Below are positions 32,429-46,164 of a stretch of 64,000 bases of DNA, piece after piece (positions within the stretch are counted from its first letter, which is position 1; every line of letters starts with the position of its first letter). The DNA is from Odontesthes bonariensis (lineage: Eukaryota > Chordata > Actinopteri > Atheriniformes > Atherinopsidae), in NCBI RefSeq assembly GCF_027942865.1, contig NC_134507.1, forward strand, positions 38,908,797-38,972,796, written 5' to 3'. The position numbers and the translations under genes were made by a program. The notes beneath the pieces are model-generated. The model saw only the letters and a program-made list of their open reading frames with translations. It had not been told where the DNA came from and did not search any database.

Positions 32429-33412
32429 TGACACGACCTGGCTCAAAAGCCGTATCAAAAAGGAGGAAGCACACGGTATGTAAGTTATAAGGAAATCAAA
32501 TTTATTTAAACAATTCAGACTTAAGCTACGAATTCAACAAAAGTAAAACAATGGGATGTGGCAATCAGTCATCAGTAGTGTAGTGGTGTTATGGAGCATA
32601 AATGTGCGGCGTTGTATGGTGCGAAACATATCAAAAGGATAAAGCAAACAATCCCAAAACACAATGCTTTTCTCACAAACCCAGCCAGGAACCAAAAGGG
32701 AAGAATTAACAAAATAAGGCGGCTTAAAACCACTCCCACAGACGGCCAGGTGTACGAGCTGCCGCAATCACTGCTGCACACTCCAACCAGCTTCCTAGTC
32801 TGAGGGAGGAGACAAAGGCTGTGTTCGAAACCACCGACTTCTCCTACTATTCCTACTAGTCATACTTTTTTAAGTTCCCGGATGTACACTAGATACATAC
32901 TAGATTCGCCGAAATGTTGAGTATTCATCATGAGGTTACTCGTCACACTCAAAATACCCAAGATGCAACGTAATTTGACGTCGCCCATCGCCATTTGAAC
33001 TGTCAAATTCCGTCAACGGGACGAGAGCAGTCAAAACGGCATAACCGGAAGTGCGTTGCTCACTGCGGCTAGCTTTAGTAGCGCCGAATTCGTGAGAACA
33101 AAATTATAAATAGCCGGTATCTTGTCAGATTTTCAACACCTTGGGGGTCTAAATGACTACTTTCTCGCCTGAAAATGTTTCAAATGTTGCTAAAGTTATA
33201 TATTTACAGAGTTTATAGCTTAAGCGAAATCAGCTTTTCAGGCCAGCTGATTTCGGCTCGGGCAGGAGTGAAGTGCACTGTGTGTAAACGCTCTGCATAC
33301 TGTCAGATCGATGAGTATGCCGTTTTCAAGTATGTAGTAGGCGGTTTTGAACACAGCCAAAGAAAGAGGGAGGAGAGAGACATGCCCAGCACAAGCCCCA
33401 GGGGCTGTGACA
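32429..33412 (-). repeat. 3' LTR of the Gmr1-like element
   Basis: On the minus strand it starts TGTCACAGCCCC and ends CCAGGTCGTGTCA, with the purine tract just upstream (33413-33432 read in reverse). It is 984 bp, of which 542 bp is a nested MITE, so the LTR itself is about 440 bp. Confidence 0.8.
32817..33358. mobile_element. MITE nested in the LTR
   Basis: Ends GGCTGTGTTCGAAACCACCG and, reversed, GGCTGTGTTCAAAACCGCCT. It is flanked by AAA on each side, so the target duplication is at most 3 bases. 542 bp with no coding capacity. These ends are common in fish genomes; I do not assign a superfamily. Confidence 0.75.
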
Positions 33413-36311
33413 CCCTCCCCCTAAAAAGAGGTTCAATATAGGGAACCGAAATATGTTTAAAACCTAGTAGGTACAACACACAACCAGCACTATTAAATGC
33501 TCAATGAAAAGTTATCAAAAAAAACAAATCAGAAAAAAAACACTTGCCCCATTAGGAGTTTAAAGTCCAACCACTGCCATCTGCCCCCAGCACACCAAAC
33601 TCTTGCTCCTCAGCAACAGAGATTTGCCTAGGATTTCTGTGAGCATTTAAGAGGAGAAAGACAGGAGGCAGGAACAGACACCGCAAGCGGAACTGGAAGG
33701 GGACATCAACCGATCAAAGTTGTCCTAACACACCAGGTCCCTCGCCAACCCATACTTCTAATGGGCCCGAGAGAGGGCATCCGCCACCACATTCTCTGAT
33801 CCTTTTATATATCGGATGTCCAACCCATAAGACTGCAACATCAGAGACCATCGTATCAGTCTCTGGTTTGGACACTGCAAGGAGTTCAAAAAGGTTAGTG
33901 GATTGTGATCCGTGTAGACCACCACCGGTGTAGTGCCTGAAACTACATACACGTCAAAATGTTTCAAAGCCCATATCAAAGCTAGTGCCTCCTTTTCGAT
34001 GATTGAATAATTTAGTTGGTAGGAGTTAAACTTTTTGGAAAAAAAAAATTCACTGGCTTATCAACACCCAGATCATCAGCTTGCAATAGAACAGCACCTG
34101 CACCCACGTGACTCGCATCTACCTGCAGTGAAAAAGGGCGGTCAAACCGTGGTGCCTCAAGAACAGGAGCTGTACATAACAAGGCTTTAATGTTCTCAAA
34201 AGCCTGTTGACATTCAGGGGTCCATATATACACTGCCTTTGCCTTCAAAAGGTTAGTGAGTGGCGATGCAACAGTGGAAAAATTGCGACAAAAACACCTG
34301 TAGTAACCCACTAATGCAAGGAACTGCAACAGTTCCTTTTTCGTGGTTGGTACCGAATAATTTTCAACCGGGCTCACTTTAGCAGCCACAGGACGGACGC
34401 ACCCCTGACCCACAACTCGGCCAAGATAAGTCACTGTCGCCTTGGCAAACTCAAATTTTGAGAGGTTCACGGTGAGACAGGCCTCAGCCAAGCGACCGAA
34501 CAGCGCCCTGATGCGCTCGACATGCTGACGCCAAGAGTCAGAAAACACCACCACGTCATCCAAATAGACAGCGCAACCCTCCAGGTCCCCCAGAACACAA
34601 GTCATAAGGCGTTGAAATGTCGCTGGCGCATTTCTCAAGCCAAAAGGCATAACCTTGTAAGAAAACAAACTGTGCGGTGTCACAAATGCAGAAATTTCAT
34701 GGGTCCGCTGAGTTAAAGGGACCTGTCAGTACCCTTTCAATATATCAAACTTACTTACAAACTTAGCATGACCAACCTCATCTACACAATCTTCCATACT
34801 AGGAAGTGGGAACGAGTCAGGTCTGGTGACAGCATTAACTTTCCTGAAGTCAGTGCAAAACCTTGGTGTGCCGTCTGCTTTGGGTACCGTGATGCAAGGC
34901 GATGCCCAGCTTGAGGAGGATGGCTCAGCTATTCCATTCTCCAACATATACTTAATTTCAGCATCCAGATACCTGCGTTTTTCAGCATTGAGACGAAAAA
35001 AACGTTGACGAATAGGCTGAACATCTCCCACCTCAATATCGTGTTCAATAAGGAGGGTCTGAGTAGGCGTATCACCAAACAAACATGGAAAAGACCTAAT
35101 CAACTCTGCCAACTCTGCCCTTTCTAACTCTGGGAGATGTTGCAACAATGCCTCAAGGTTACAGAGAGCCTCAGAGTTTTTCAGCCGCCCATGTGTTAAT
35201 GCTTGATCAACAGCTGGTAACCCATCCGCCTCCACCTCACTCACCAACAAAGGTGTAGTGACCGCTGATGCTCTAGTTGCTAAACATGCTGGATGAAAAT
35301 TCACCGCGATAACCTGTGCACCATACCCAGGTGATTTTGACGCACGCTCATAATATGGTTTTAACAGGTTCACATGACACAATTGGGTGGTTTTCCTGCA
35401 CTCTGGAGTCGAAATCAAATAATTTAAATCAGAAAGCTTCCTTAAAACTGTGTGTGGGCCATTAAATTTGGCTTGAAATGGCGAGCGTATGATGGGCAAC
35501 AGCGCCAGTACTCGATCACCAGGACTGAAAACCCACCGTTCCGTACGTCTATCATAGAGCTTTTTCATTTTTCCCTGCACATGCTCCATTTTCTCCCTGG
35601 CCAGTTCGCCAGCTGCATAAAGTCTACGCCGAAAACCATTCACATAGTCTAACAGGTTCTGGGGAGGGTCCTCCCCCATCCACTGGTCCCTCAAAATGGC
35701 TAACGGACCTCGTACAGTATGGCCGAACACCAAGTCATTTGGACTAAACCTTGTACTCTCTTGAACTACTTCCCTAGCCGCAAGCATTAACCAGGGCAAA
35801 CCCTCCTCCCAGTCACCTTCCATTTGAATGCAATAAGAACGTAGCAACGACTTCAACGTTTGATGGAAACGTTCTAATGCTCCGTGACTTTGTGCATGAT
35901 ACGCAGATGCTTTGTTATGTTTGATGTTAAGCTGCTTCAACACTTGAGAGAAAAGGTGTGAGGAGAAATTCAAACCCTGGTCACTTTGAATGATTTTTGG
36001 AATGCCAAATATAGAGATGAATTGTGACAACGCTCTCACCACCGACCTAGCAGTGATGGTACGCAACGGGTATGCTGCTGGATAGCAAGTGGCTTGGCAC
36101 ATTACAGTGAGAAGATAGATAGTACCGGATTTCGAGCGAGGGAGGGGGCCCAAACAGTCCACGATCACATGCTCAAAAGGTTGATTGACTGCTGGAATTG
36201 GTAATAGAGGAGCAGGTTTTAGAGTCTGATTGGGCTTACTTGTTAGTTGGCATGTGTCCGGCCGAGTGAGGCACCTGGAAAAGAGGTGTCAGCCTCTGAC
36301 AGTTCCAACTC

Positions 36312-36475
36312 ATACTTACCTGGCAGGGGAGATACCATGATCAAGAAGGTGGTTCACCCAGGACGAGGCTCAGCCATTGCATACCGGCTGTACTGACCCT
36401 TGCGAATTCCCCAAATGTGGGAATCTCGACTGCATAATTTCTGGTAGTGGGGGACTGCGTTCGCGCTCTCCCCTG
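36312..36475 (+). ncRNA. U1 snRNA copy a (full length)
   Basis: Starts ATACTTACCTGGCAGGGGAG, which contains the 5'-splice-site-pairing sequence, and ends TCTCCCCTG, 164 bases. The stem-loop regions GGTGGTTCACCCAGG and CATTGCATACCGGC and the Sm region GCATAATTTCTGGTAG are close to vertebrate U1 (AATTTCTGG for AATTTGTGG). Downstream, GTTTAAAGTGAATA resembles the snRNA 3' box better than the other copies do. About 55 bases of 5' flank remain before the Gmr1 junction, so the promoter is largely lost. Confidence 0.85.
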
Positions 36476-36753
36476 ATTTGACTGTTTAAAGTGAATATCC
36501 CTGGGCAACTCTACCTTGGTTTTTGTCCTGGCGTTGCTGCTTCAATAACGCCTTTCTATCTTTAAAACCCATGTTTTGCAAGGTTTGCTGAATGCTGCGG
36601 CAGGTCTGCACAGCTGATATGCAGCTGCGCAGTTGTCAGGTGATGTCATACAGTGCAGTCACCCCAGGAAGGTGGGCGTTGCCTTAGTGATGGCAACAAC
36701 GGCAGCATTTCTACACTGGAGATATTAAGCCGTGAGGGTTTGCTTCAACTAAG

Positions 36754-38460
36754 TGTAGCCCTTCCTATTACCGTTCAGACAAATAAGTGGACAAAAGTGG
36801 GTTCGTGCTGAGCTATAGTAAGTATGTGTACCTGGTAATGCAGTTACCCTAAAGTGAGTGGAGTCTGACAAGTTATACAATGAATTTCCAAAAGAAAATA
36901 TTTATTTAAGCACCATTTATATGTTCAATAGAAAAAATAAAACTATGTAATTGTTCAAACAAAAAATCCACAAATGGGTAATCTCCCACTCTCAACTACT
37001 ATGTTGCCCCGTATAAGCTCACAAAATGAAAAAACAATAAATCAAAGGTACTCAATACTACACTTCAAACTATATGTCACTATATTCACTGCTTTTACCG
37101 ACCACACCTCTAAACCGTGGCCACACTCTGCATAATTATAAGCCCTTCAAGTACCTAAATTTAAGTACCAGCCCCTTCAACTTCAAAAGAGCATGGAAGA
37201 GTAGGCTCCTCCTCTTCTAACCCAGCACAACGTTGTCCCTGTAACTCAACATAAACATTGACAAAAAACCTCTCCCCCTTAATCAAAGACAAAACAAAAA
37301 CAGTTGGCCAATACTTCCCTTAGACTAGGCTACTATTGCAGACAGTAGCCCCACAGTATAAAACCAAATGTTACCCACACTCCCGAAAGTAGAGCGTGAG
37401 GCTTACGTCACCCTTCTAGTCACAACACTCATACAAAACTGCACCGGTGCACCAAATAAAAGAAACAAAAAGCCGGCTATGAAAACAACAAACGTTGCAG
37501 GCCTGTTAATTCTCTCAAGTTTGTTCCCGTCAAAGTCTGTCTTTACTCACGACCCCAGCGAGCTGCAGTGGGTTGTCTGTGGTGTCACACGTCTCCCATG
37601 CAAACGTGGAGACACGAAGCGCGAGCCTCCCTTGGTGCCCGGAGGAACCACTGACTTTATCCTGGTCGCCAGTGGTGCTATCCGGGGCGCGTTGATCCCT
37701 CGGTGCCCGGAGGAACCACTGACTTTATCCTGGTCGCCAGTGGCGCAATCCAGGGCGCGTTGATCCCTCGGTGCCCGGAGGAACCACTGACTTTATCCTG
37801 GTCGCCAGTGGCGCTATCCAGGGCGCGTTGATCCCTCGATGGTTAACCTGGTGGAACCTCAGACGTCCCTGGTAGTCTGAGGCGCTAACCAAGCAACATT
37901 CACTACTTTGTCCTGCTATCAAAATAATCAGCAACAATCGGCGCGCTGGTGTACACTTCTTTTACTTTAGCTAGCTATCATGCACCACTCGGTCATGTGC
38001 GTTGCCTTATCGTGGTGTCTACACTCGTAGTACTTCACCAATAGTAAAAACAATGTTATAAATCAAATTCAAAAACCCGGATTGAGCTTGCGCCATAAAA
38101 AAACAAAGTGTCACAATAAATGATAAATGACGACTTAACAGAGGAAACTAATCGTGTAACTCTCAAACACTTCTCCTAGCAAACCTGCCTGGAGCGTCTT
38201 CCTCCCGTTCTCTCCCTCTCTTTTTCCCCAATTCCCGTGATACCCACCTGAACTCGCATATATTTCACAGTTATGTTCAAATTCAATATTTCACTTTATA
38301 TCCCATATGGTGTGTTTTTGCCATGTTTTTACAAGTACAAATAAACAAAAAAAACATAAAAATAAACTATTTATCATAAGTGTAACTATTTATTTATTAC
38401 TGAGAATAAATTGACATACTGAACTGAAATCATGTGACTCGGGGATACCTCCGGGTTACA
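36754..38460 (-). repeat. 3' LTR of the Gypsy element
   Basis: 1707 bp, TGTAGCCC...GGGTTACA as read on the plus strand, so TG...CA ends on either strand. It includes a 68-bp tandem repeat with three copies (about 37632-37838) starting TCGGTGCCCGGAGGAACC. Confidence 0.88.
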
Positions 38461-41400
38461 CCCTCCCCCTTCAAATGGTCTGTATGTCCCCATCAGACCA
38501 TGGGAACGATACGAATCATCAAACATGCAGTATTGGGGCTGACCCTGTCTTTGCTGACTGATACCCGTATGCCCTTGTGTTGAATAACTACCGGGCAATC
38601 TGAAGGTTTCCCCAATTCATCATAGGTGAACCGCAGCACTGGCTTTGGCTGTCGCCTCCCTCTAGGGGCATACTGTCCTATACCTTCACAGTCAATAGAC
38701 ACAATGACACTGCAGAACCTTCTGTTGGTTCTACGTGAGCTGGTTGCATATCCACATCACCATTATCTAATGCCAACCCTGCATCTGTCTCTATGATAGG
38801 AGGATTCTCTTCGCCGCTATTATCAGCCCCACCACTCTCTGCAGTAAGCTGTGCTGACGGTGGGGAAATTGCTTCCAACACATCTTGACCTCTATTCTCC
38901 ATACTTGCAGCCACTTCCATGGATGGTGGGATATCAGGATCTAAACTTACAGTGACTCTAGGAGAATAATAGTCCCTATCCTCATCAGAGGAACTGGATT
39001 CATGATCAGTATGTTGGGTATGGTGACTGTTTCGTGTTCCCCGGTGTTTGTGCCGTGTAGCCACCCCCTTTGTGTGTGGCTCTGGCTCCTCTTTGTCATT
39101 ATTCTTGGAATAGGGCAATCTTACCACCTCGCCAATTGGTAATAAATGATCCCTGTGTAAGGTTTTCACTACCCCTGCTCCCATTTCAGGTTGTACCCGA
39201 TAAACAGGTAAGTTCGGCAACTTTTCAAGAACTACATAGGGCAGTGAACTCCATTTGTCTTTCAGCTTCTGTTAACCAGTTCCCCCTAATGCCCGCACAA
39301 GTACTCTGTCCCCCTTTTCAAGAGCCTGTTGGCGTACATTTCGGTCATAAGCCCGTTTGTTCTTTTGATGGTTTTTAGTAGAGGCTTCCATGGCCAACTG
39401 GTATGCGTTCTTGAGGTCACCTCTCAAGTTGTCAACATACTTCTGGTGAGTGACTGCCTCCTCACTGTCAAACACTGCCCGAAAACACACATCTATGGGA
39501 AGGCGGGCCTCCCTCCCAAACATTAAGAAATAGGGGGAGTAACCAGTGGCATCATTTTGTGTGCAATTGTACGCATTAACAAGAGTGGATATTTGCTGAC
39601 TCCCCCTTTGTTTCTTTCCAGAATCTAGAGTACCCAACATGGAGAGCAAAGTACGGTTAAACCTCTTAGGCTGAGGGTCTCTCTGAGGATGGTAAGGGGT
39701 CGTTCTAGACTTCCGTATACCCAACACTTTGAGCATCTCTTTGATTAGTCGGCTTTCAAAATCCCTCCCCTGATCGGAATGGAGCCGAGCAGGCAATCCA
39801 CAGTTGACAAAAAAACTTCTCAACCAGTACTTTTGCAACCGTAGGGGCCTTCTGATCCCGAGTGGGATAGGCTTGGGCGTATCTTGTGAAGTGGTCTGTC
39901 ACTACTAAAACATTCGTGACTCCGCGGGAATCTGGCTCTATTGATAAAAAGTCCATGCAAACCAGCTCGAGTGGTCCACTACTGGTAAGCTGGTTTAATG
40001 GAGCGGCACGTCCAGGGAGAGTCTTCCTAACTACACATCTGCCACAGTTCTTTATGTAGTTGGCTATGTCATTTGCCATCTTGGGCCAGAAGAATCTCTC
40101 CCTCATCAGTTCAATGACACGTTCAATGCCCAAGTGCCCTCCCTCATCATGTAGTGACTGTAGGGCAGGGACTCTCAACTGCTTGGGTAGCACGAACTGG
40201 GAAATCTGTTTCCCTAATTTCCTGACAGTGTTTCGATATAGCATTTCCCTTCTTGATAATAAGACGTGGCCACTCCCTTTGTAGGGCACTGAGTTCTGGG
40301 GAATCTCGTGGGGAGGCAATTGGTCTACCAGCTAGTAGGGCTTGTTTCATTTTACTAATGGTGTTATCGGCATCCTGTGCCACACGCAGCTCACCTAAAC
40401 TAAAAGGCTCCAAATTCCCTTCGCTGACTTGTATGGAGTGAAAGTACGCCTGCGGGACGCACTGGGGTGGGGCACCCAACTGATCAATGCATCTGATTGC
40501 AGGGTCACTGAGCACAGGGGTGTGAATGGGCTCACAGATGGCTTTGACCCCAGCAGGGGTAATACACCCGACCTGCTCAACTACATTTCGGGACAAAAGG
40601 TCAGCGTCTACATTTTTGCGCCCTGGTCTGTATTTTATGCAGAAATCATACACAGACAAGGGCGCCAACCACCTATGGCCACAGGAATTCAGCTTAGCAC
40701 TAGTCAGGACGTAGGTTAATGGATTATTGTCTGTGCGTACAGTAAAGCGAAGGCCATAAAGGTAGTCATGAAATTTATCCACTACGGCCCATTTTAGGGC
40801 TAGAAATTCAAGTTGATGAACTGGGTAGTTGCGTTCTGAAACACTGAGCTTTCTGCTTGCAAATGCTACCGGTCGCAGGCCGTCTGGGTATTCTTGGTTG
40901 AGCACAGCTCCCAGGCCATCGAAACTGGCATCCACATGCAGTATGTAAGGGTGGGTTGGATCAGCGAATGCTAACACTGGGGCCTGAATCAAGCAAGTCT
41001 TAATTTTTTGGAATGACTCGGTACAGGCGGGAGTCCATCGTTCCCCAAATGGCTCAGCCTTGCTCAAGTAGTGTTTTCCCTGTTCGTTTTGTTTTGGTCA
41101 TCCCCGTCTGGGGGGCTCATAACCTCTTGTTAGGTCAGTCAGGGGGCGCACAATTGCAGAGTAGTTGGCGATAAATCGTCTGTAATAACCACAAAACCCT
41201 ACAAATGACTGCAATGACTTCAGGTTTGTGGGTTGTGGCCACTGGGCCACCGCCTTAATCTTGTCTGCGTCTGTGGAGACCCCATCTTCAGATACAATGT
41301 GCCCTACATACTTAACACAAGTTCGAAAGAACTGACACTTGTCAATGGATACTTTCAGCCCAAATTCCTCCAGGCGGTCCAAGACTTTAAGCAACCGCTC

Positions 41401-44400
41401 TTCGTGCTCTTCGATTGTGTGGCTGAACACAATTATGTCATCCAGGTACACTAAGCACCGCAACAAGTGTATATCTCCCACTGCTTTCTCCATCAAACGT
41501 TGGAACGTCGCAGGAGCGCTCATGATGCCCTGTGGCATTCGTTTGAATTGATCGAAACCCAGTGGACAGATAAAAGCGGTCTTCTCCATGTCCTCGTCAC
41601 ACATAGGAATTTGGTAATAACCGCTTCTTAAATCCAAAACAGAAAACCACTTGCTCCCAGATAGACAGTCAAGGGCATCATCTATCCTAGGTACTGTGTA
41701 CTGATCTGGGATAGTGTGTGTGTTTAGGGTTCTGTAATCGATACACATGCAAATTTTGCCACTCTTTTTCCTTGCTACGACAATGGGCGATGCGTACGGG
41801 CTGCGTGATTCCTTGATTATTCCGGCGGCCAACAACTCCTGTAGATGTCGCCGTACATCATCAATATCTCCAGGAGCAATGTGTCTGGATCGTTCTCTAA
41901 AAGGTCGGGAGTCTGAAAGCCTAATGCGGTGCTCCACATCTTTAGCCAATCCTACATCCCATTCCTCCACAGAGAACACTTTAGTCCTTTCTGCTAACTT
42001 CTGAGCTAGTCTGTCCCGCCACTTCTGAGGTAACAGGGAGTCTCCGAAATCAAACAAAGCTGGATCAATGTCATCCTGGACGGATGGGGCCTGTGCAAGA
42101 CCAGTCACCACGTCGGCTCTATGGATCTGCGCTATGACCGTCCCTTTGGGGATGGATTTTGTTTTCAGGGAGACATTCTTTAGGAGAACTTTACAACGGT
42201 CTTTATTCAGGTCAGCTGGTAACAACACACAGGGAGGCAAGGCCACCCCTTGTGGTAAGGCACTTGAGCTATCCACAACCAGTATCCCAGGATTCCCTGC
42301 CCCGTCAAGGGTAGCTTTGCCGACAGCTACACAGGATTCCCCTGGCGTCAAAGTAAGTGGCCCTGGGCCCACCCACTTAACCTGCCCCACATGATCTGAA
42401 GTAAGACTCTTCAGTGTTTCAGGGTTTGGTGTCGGGAGACCAGCAGTCACTCTCCAGGCCATCGCAGAGTGGTGTCCCGCTGCTCTGCTATTTGTCACCA
42501 GTTCATGGTGAAATGCCCTTGCATTAGTACCTATAATCACTGAAACTTGGTCTGGTCCTTGGGGGTCAGGGCATACCAACGCCAGGACTGTCTGGGTAAG
42601 GAAACGGCCTTCACCATCTTGGATCTGCATGGAGACTGCCACGTAACCCAGGTAAGGGTAGCTACTGTCACTTAGGCCCCAGATGCATAACCTTGAAATA
42701 GGCTGGATGGTGAGATGAGACAAATGCTCACGGTACCTCTTCTCGAAAATAATGGTAACAGTAGACCCGCTATCCATCGATCTTCACAGGGCTCAGAGAC
42801 GGTTTTCCCACTAACCCGTCAGGAAGGAGGGAGGCTACTGGGGTTTCCACTTGGCTTTTCTTCACCGGGCAATTTGTATCAGCTGAGTCAGGGTTGTTCT
42901 GAGAGGAGTCTTCCCCTTTTTGTTTACGCAAGCTACGAATTAGTCGAGTGATGACTTTACCCGAATCTTCTTCAGCAGTGCACCGAGTGGCTATATGTCC
43001 ATCCTGCCCACAATGATAGCAGAAATACTCCCCTAATCTACTAGAAGGCTGAGCCATCCTGCTGTTAGCAGACACTGGTTTGGGATAAGTGTCACCCCCA
43101 CCCTGAGGCTTCCATGCTGGGGATGTACTGTAAGGCACACTGCGGTGGTTCACAGTCATAATCTGCAGTTGTTGCTGAAGGTCAGCTACCTGTCTCTGTA
43201 GGGCCCTGACCTCACTGTCGTTGTCCATAGGATGACTGTGTGGGGCTACGGTAGTCTCAGTCTCCCTGCTAGGTGCTGTGTGTCGTGCTTCATTGGCTGT
43301 CAATTTAGCAACTACCACTCTGAGCTTGTCCAATTCCGCCCGTAGCTTAGCTGCATCAGTGGAACTCAGCGGCTCATCCTCAGTTGTTTTAACTTGCCGT
43401 ACGGTAGCTTTAGCATTCAGTGTTGTTGACTTCTGTCTCACTGACTGCTGGTCTTCCTCTTCACGTATCTCAGTTAGAAGTTGTAAGAATGAAGGGGGGT
43501 TGACTTTGCGTTCACGGAGACGTAGTTGTACTAACACAAGGTCTGACTCAATCGCGCCCCGTAGAAGTTGTTCAATACGCACCTGTCTCTTTGGGTAGCT
43601 GTCACCCCACCCCTAAGAACGACCTTAGTTAATGCATGTTCAATGCGACGCAAGAAATCCGACAACCTCTCTCCTTGATTTTGGCGCAGCAATCTGAATG
43701 CATAATACAAGTCTTCTCCTGATACAGAAGACCCAAAGGCACGCTCTAAGGCCTCGAGATAATCCTTGGGTGTGGCGTTGGGGTCACTAGACCTAACTGC
43801 TTGTGCGATCTCTAATGCAGGGCCTTTTAAGCTCTCAATGATGCGCTTGCGTTTTTCCCCAGTAGAGCACTCACATTCGTCTACCATCAAGTGGGCCTGC
43901 ATCAACCATGTGTCTATTATTTTGGGACGTTTCCAGAAAAAGCTCGTAGCCTCCGGAAAGCAGTGTTCTCTGGTGCTCCTGCTCGCTGGGTTTTCTCTAG
44001 GATGTCCCCTATGGACTTTAAGAACTGCTCTGTGGTGAGAGTTGAGGGCTCAGTTTGAAGCACAGGTGCTGAGGTCACCCTTTCTTCTTCTTCTGACTCG
44101 GGCACACTGAGTGTCCAGGGCTCCCCTCCCGTACTAGGTATCACATCAAGAGGAATTGCTTTTATATTCACTACCTGACTGCAAGAACAAAGCACCATCA
44201 ATCCATTACTTTGAGGATCGAACATCCTTCCCTTCACTTTAACTCGACCAAGACGTTTAAGGGAATTGAGTGTTTCTTCTAATGTGTTAATGCTGACATC
44301 AGCTGGAACTTGGCCGACAACTAAGGCATGTTTGAGGTCTAGCCCCTCACGCTTACACCAATTAATTAACACTGACATGTCTACTGATAAGTTATTATGT

Positions 44401-44485
44401 TAAACTTAGACTACTCCACTCACTTAAACATAAACATAAATAATACATCCACTGCTAAACAAATCCCATCCTCGTCGCCATTTTA

Positions 44486-46164
44486 TGTAGCCCTTCCTAT
44501 TACCGTTCAGATAAATAAGTGGACAAAAGTGGGTTCGTGCTGAGCTATAGTAAGTATGTGTACCTGGTAATGCAGTTACCCTAAAGTGAGTGGAGTCTGA
44601 CAAGTTATACAATGAATTTCCAAAAGAAAATATTTATTTAAGCACCATTTATGTAATAGTTCAAACAAAAAATGCACAAATGGGTAATCTCCCACTCTCA
44701 ACTACTATGTTGCCCCCGTATAAGCTCACAAAATGAAAAAACAATAAATCAAAGGTACTCAATAGTACACTTCAAACTATATGTCACTATATTCACTGCT
44801 TTTACCGACCACACCTCTAAACCGTGGCCACACTCTGCATAATTATAAGCCTTTCAGTACCTAAATTTAAGTACCAGCCCCTTCAACTTCAAAAGAGCAT
44901 GGAAGAGTAGGCTCCTCCTCCTCTAACCCAGCACAACGTTGTCCCTGTAACTCAACATAAACATTGACAAAAAACCTCTCCCCCTTAATCAAAGACAAAA
45001 CAAAAACAGTTGGCCAATACTTCCCTTAGACTAGGCTACTATTGCAGACAGTAGCCCCACAGTATAAAAACAAATGTTACCCACACTCCCGAAAGTAGAG
45101 CGTGAGGCTTACGTCATCCTTCTAGTCACAACACTCATACAAAACTGCACCGGTGCACCAAATAAAAGAAACAAAAAGCCGGCTATGAAAACAACAAACG
45201 TTGCAAGCCTGTTAATTCTCTCAAGTTTGTTCCCGTCAAAGTCTGCCTTTACGCACGACCCCAGCGAGCTGCGGTGGGTTGTCTGTGGTGTCACACGTCT
45301 CCCATGCAAACGTGGAGACACGAAGCGCGAGCCTCCCTCGGTGCCCGGAGGAACCACTGACTTTATCCTGGTCGCCAGTGGTGCTATCCGGGGCGCGTTG
45401 ATCCCTCGGTGCCCGGAGGAACCACTGACTTTATCCTGGTCGCCAGTGGTGCTATCCGGGGCGCGTTGATCCCTCGGTGCCCGGAGGAACCACTGACTTT
45501 ATCCTGGTCGCCAGTGGCGCTATCCAGGGCGCGTTGATCCCTCGATGGTTAACCTGGTGGAACCTCAGACGTCCCTGGTAGTCTGAGGCGCTAACCAAGC
45601 AACATTCACTACTTTGTCCTGCTATCAAAATAATCAGCAACAATCGGCGCGCTGGTGTACACTTCTTTTACTTTAGCTAGCTATCATGCACCACTCGGTC
45701 ATGTGCGTTGCCTTATCGTGGTGTCTACACTCGTAGTACTTCACCAATAGTAAAAACAATGTTATAAATCAAATTCAAAAACCCGGATTGAGCTTGCGCC
45801 ATAAAAAAACAAAGTGTCACAATAAATGATAAATGACGACTTAACAGAGGAAACTAATCGTGTAACTCTCAAACACTTCTCCTAGCAAACCTGCCTGGAG
45901 CTTCTTCCTCCCATTCTCTCCCTCTCTTTTTCCCCAATTCCCGCGATACCGTCCTGAACTCGCATATATTTCACAGTTATGTTCAAATTCAATATTTCAC
46001 ATTATATCCTATATAGTGTGTTTTTACCATGTTTTTACAAGTAAAAATAAACAAAAAAAGTAAAAATAAACTATTTATCATAAGTGTAACTATTTATTTA
46101 TTACTGAGAATAAATTGACATACTGAACTGAAATCACGTGACTCGGGGATAACTCCGGGTTACA
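44486..46164 (-). repeat. 5' LTR of the Gypsy element
   Basis: 1679 bp, the same sequence as 36754-38460 apart from scattered differences and a small length difference. It has the same three-copy 68-bp repeat at about 45337-45543. Confidence 0.88.

Larger units (their letters stand above)
32429..36252 (-). mobile_element. Gmr1-like Ty3/Gypsy LTR retrotransposon, truncated fossil
   Basis: A minus-strand Ty3/Gypsy fossil. From high to low coordinates the parts are integrase (about 36.25-35.2 kb), reverse transcriptase and RNase H (about 35.1-33.76 kb), a purine-rich tract, and the 3' LTR (33412-32429). Integrase comes before reverse transcriptase, the reversed order that defines the Gmr1 group, first described in fish. 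gag and the 5' LTR are absent: the element ends abruptly at 36252 against U1-unit sequence. It is broken, with a few internal breaks besides the truncation. Age: the LTR has since taken an unrelated MITE, so it is not recent. It lies in Keno copy 2, which is therefore older. Confidence 0.85.
36754..46164 (-). mobile_element. Ty3/Gypsy LTR retrotransposon, both LTRs present, fossil
   Basis: A 9.4-kb minus-strand element flanked by TAAG on both sides (36750-36753 and 46165-46168), within the 3' flank of U1 unit 1. Parts from high to low: 5' LTR, a primer-binding region next to it (TGGCGACGAGGATGG on the minus strand), gag (about 44.4-42.8 kb, with the CCHC knuckle CYHCGQDGHIATRC), protease (DSGSTV), reverse transcriptase (YLDDIIVFS), RNase H, integrase (about 40.3-38.7 kb, with an HPQ and D-D-E layout), a purine-rich tract and the 3' LTR. 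No envelope gene is seen. The coding region is broken in roughly half a dozen places, so it is not whole. The two LTRs are nearly identical by eye, so insertion was recent. Confidence 0.88.

Noticed and set aside
38678-39220. Envelope gene in the Gypsy fossil
   Set aside because: The frame here reads as the integrase C-terminal region; no signal peptide or membrane segment was seen.
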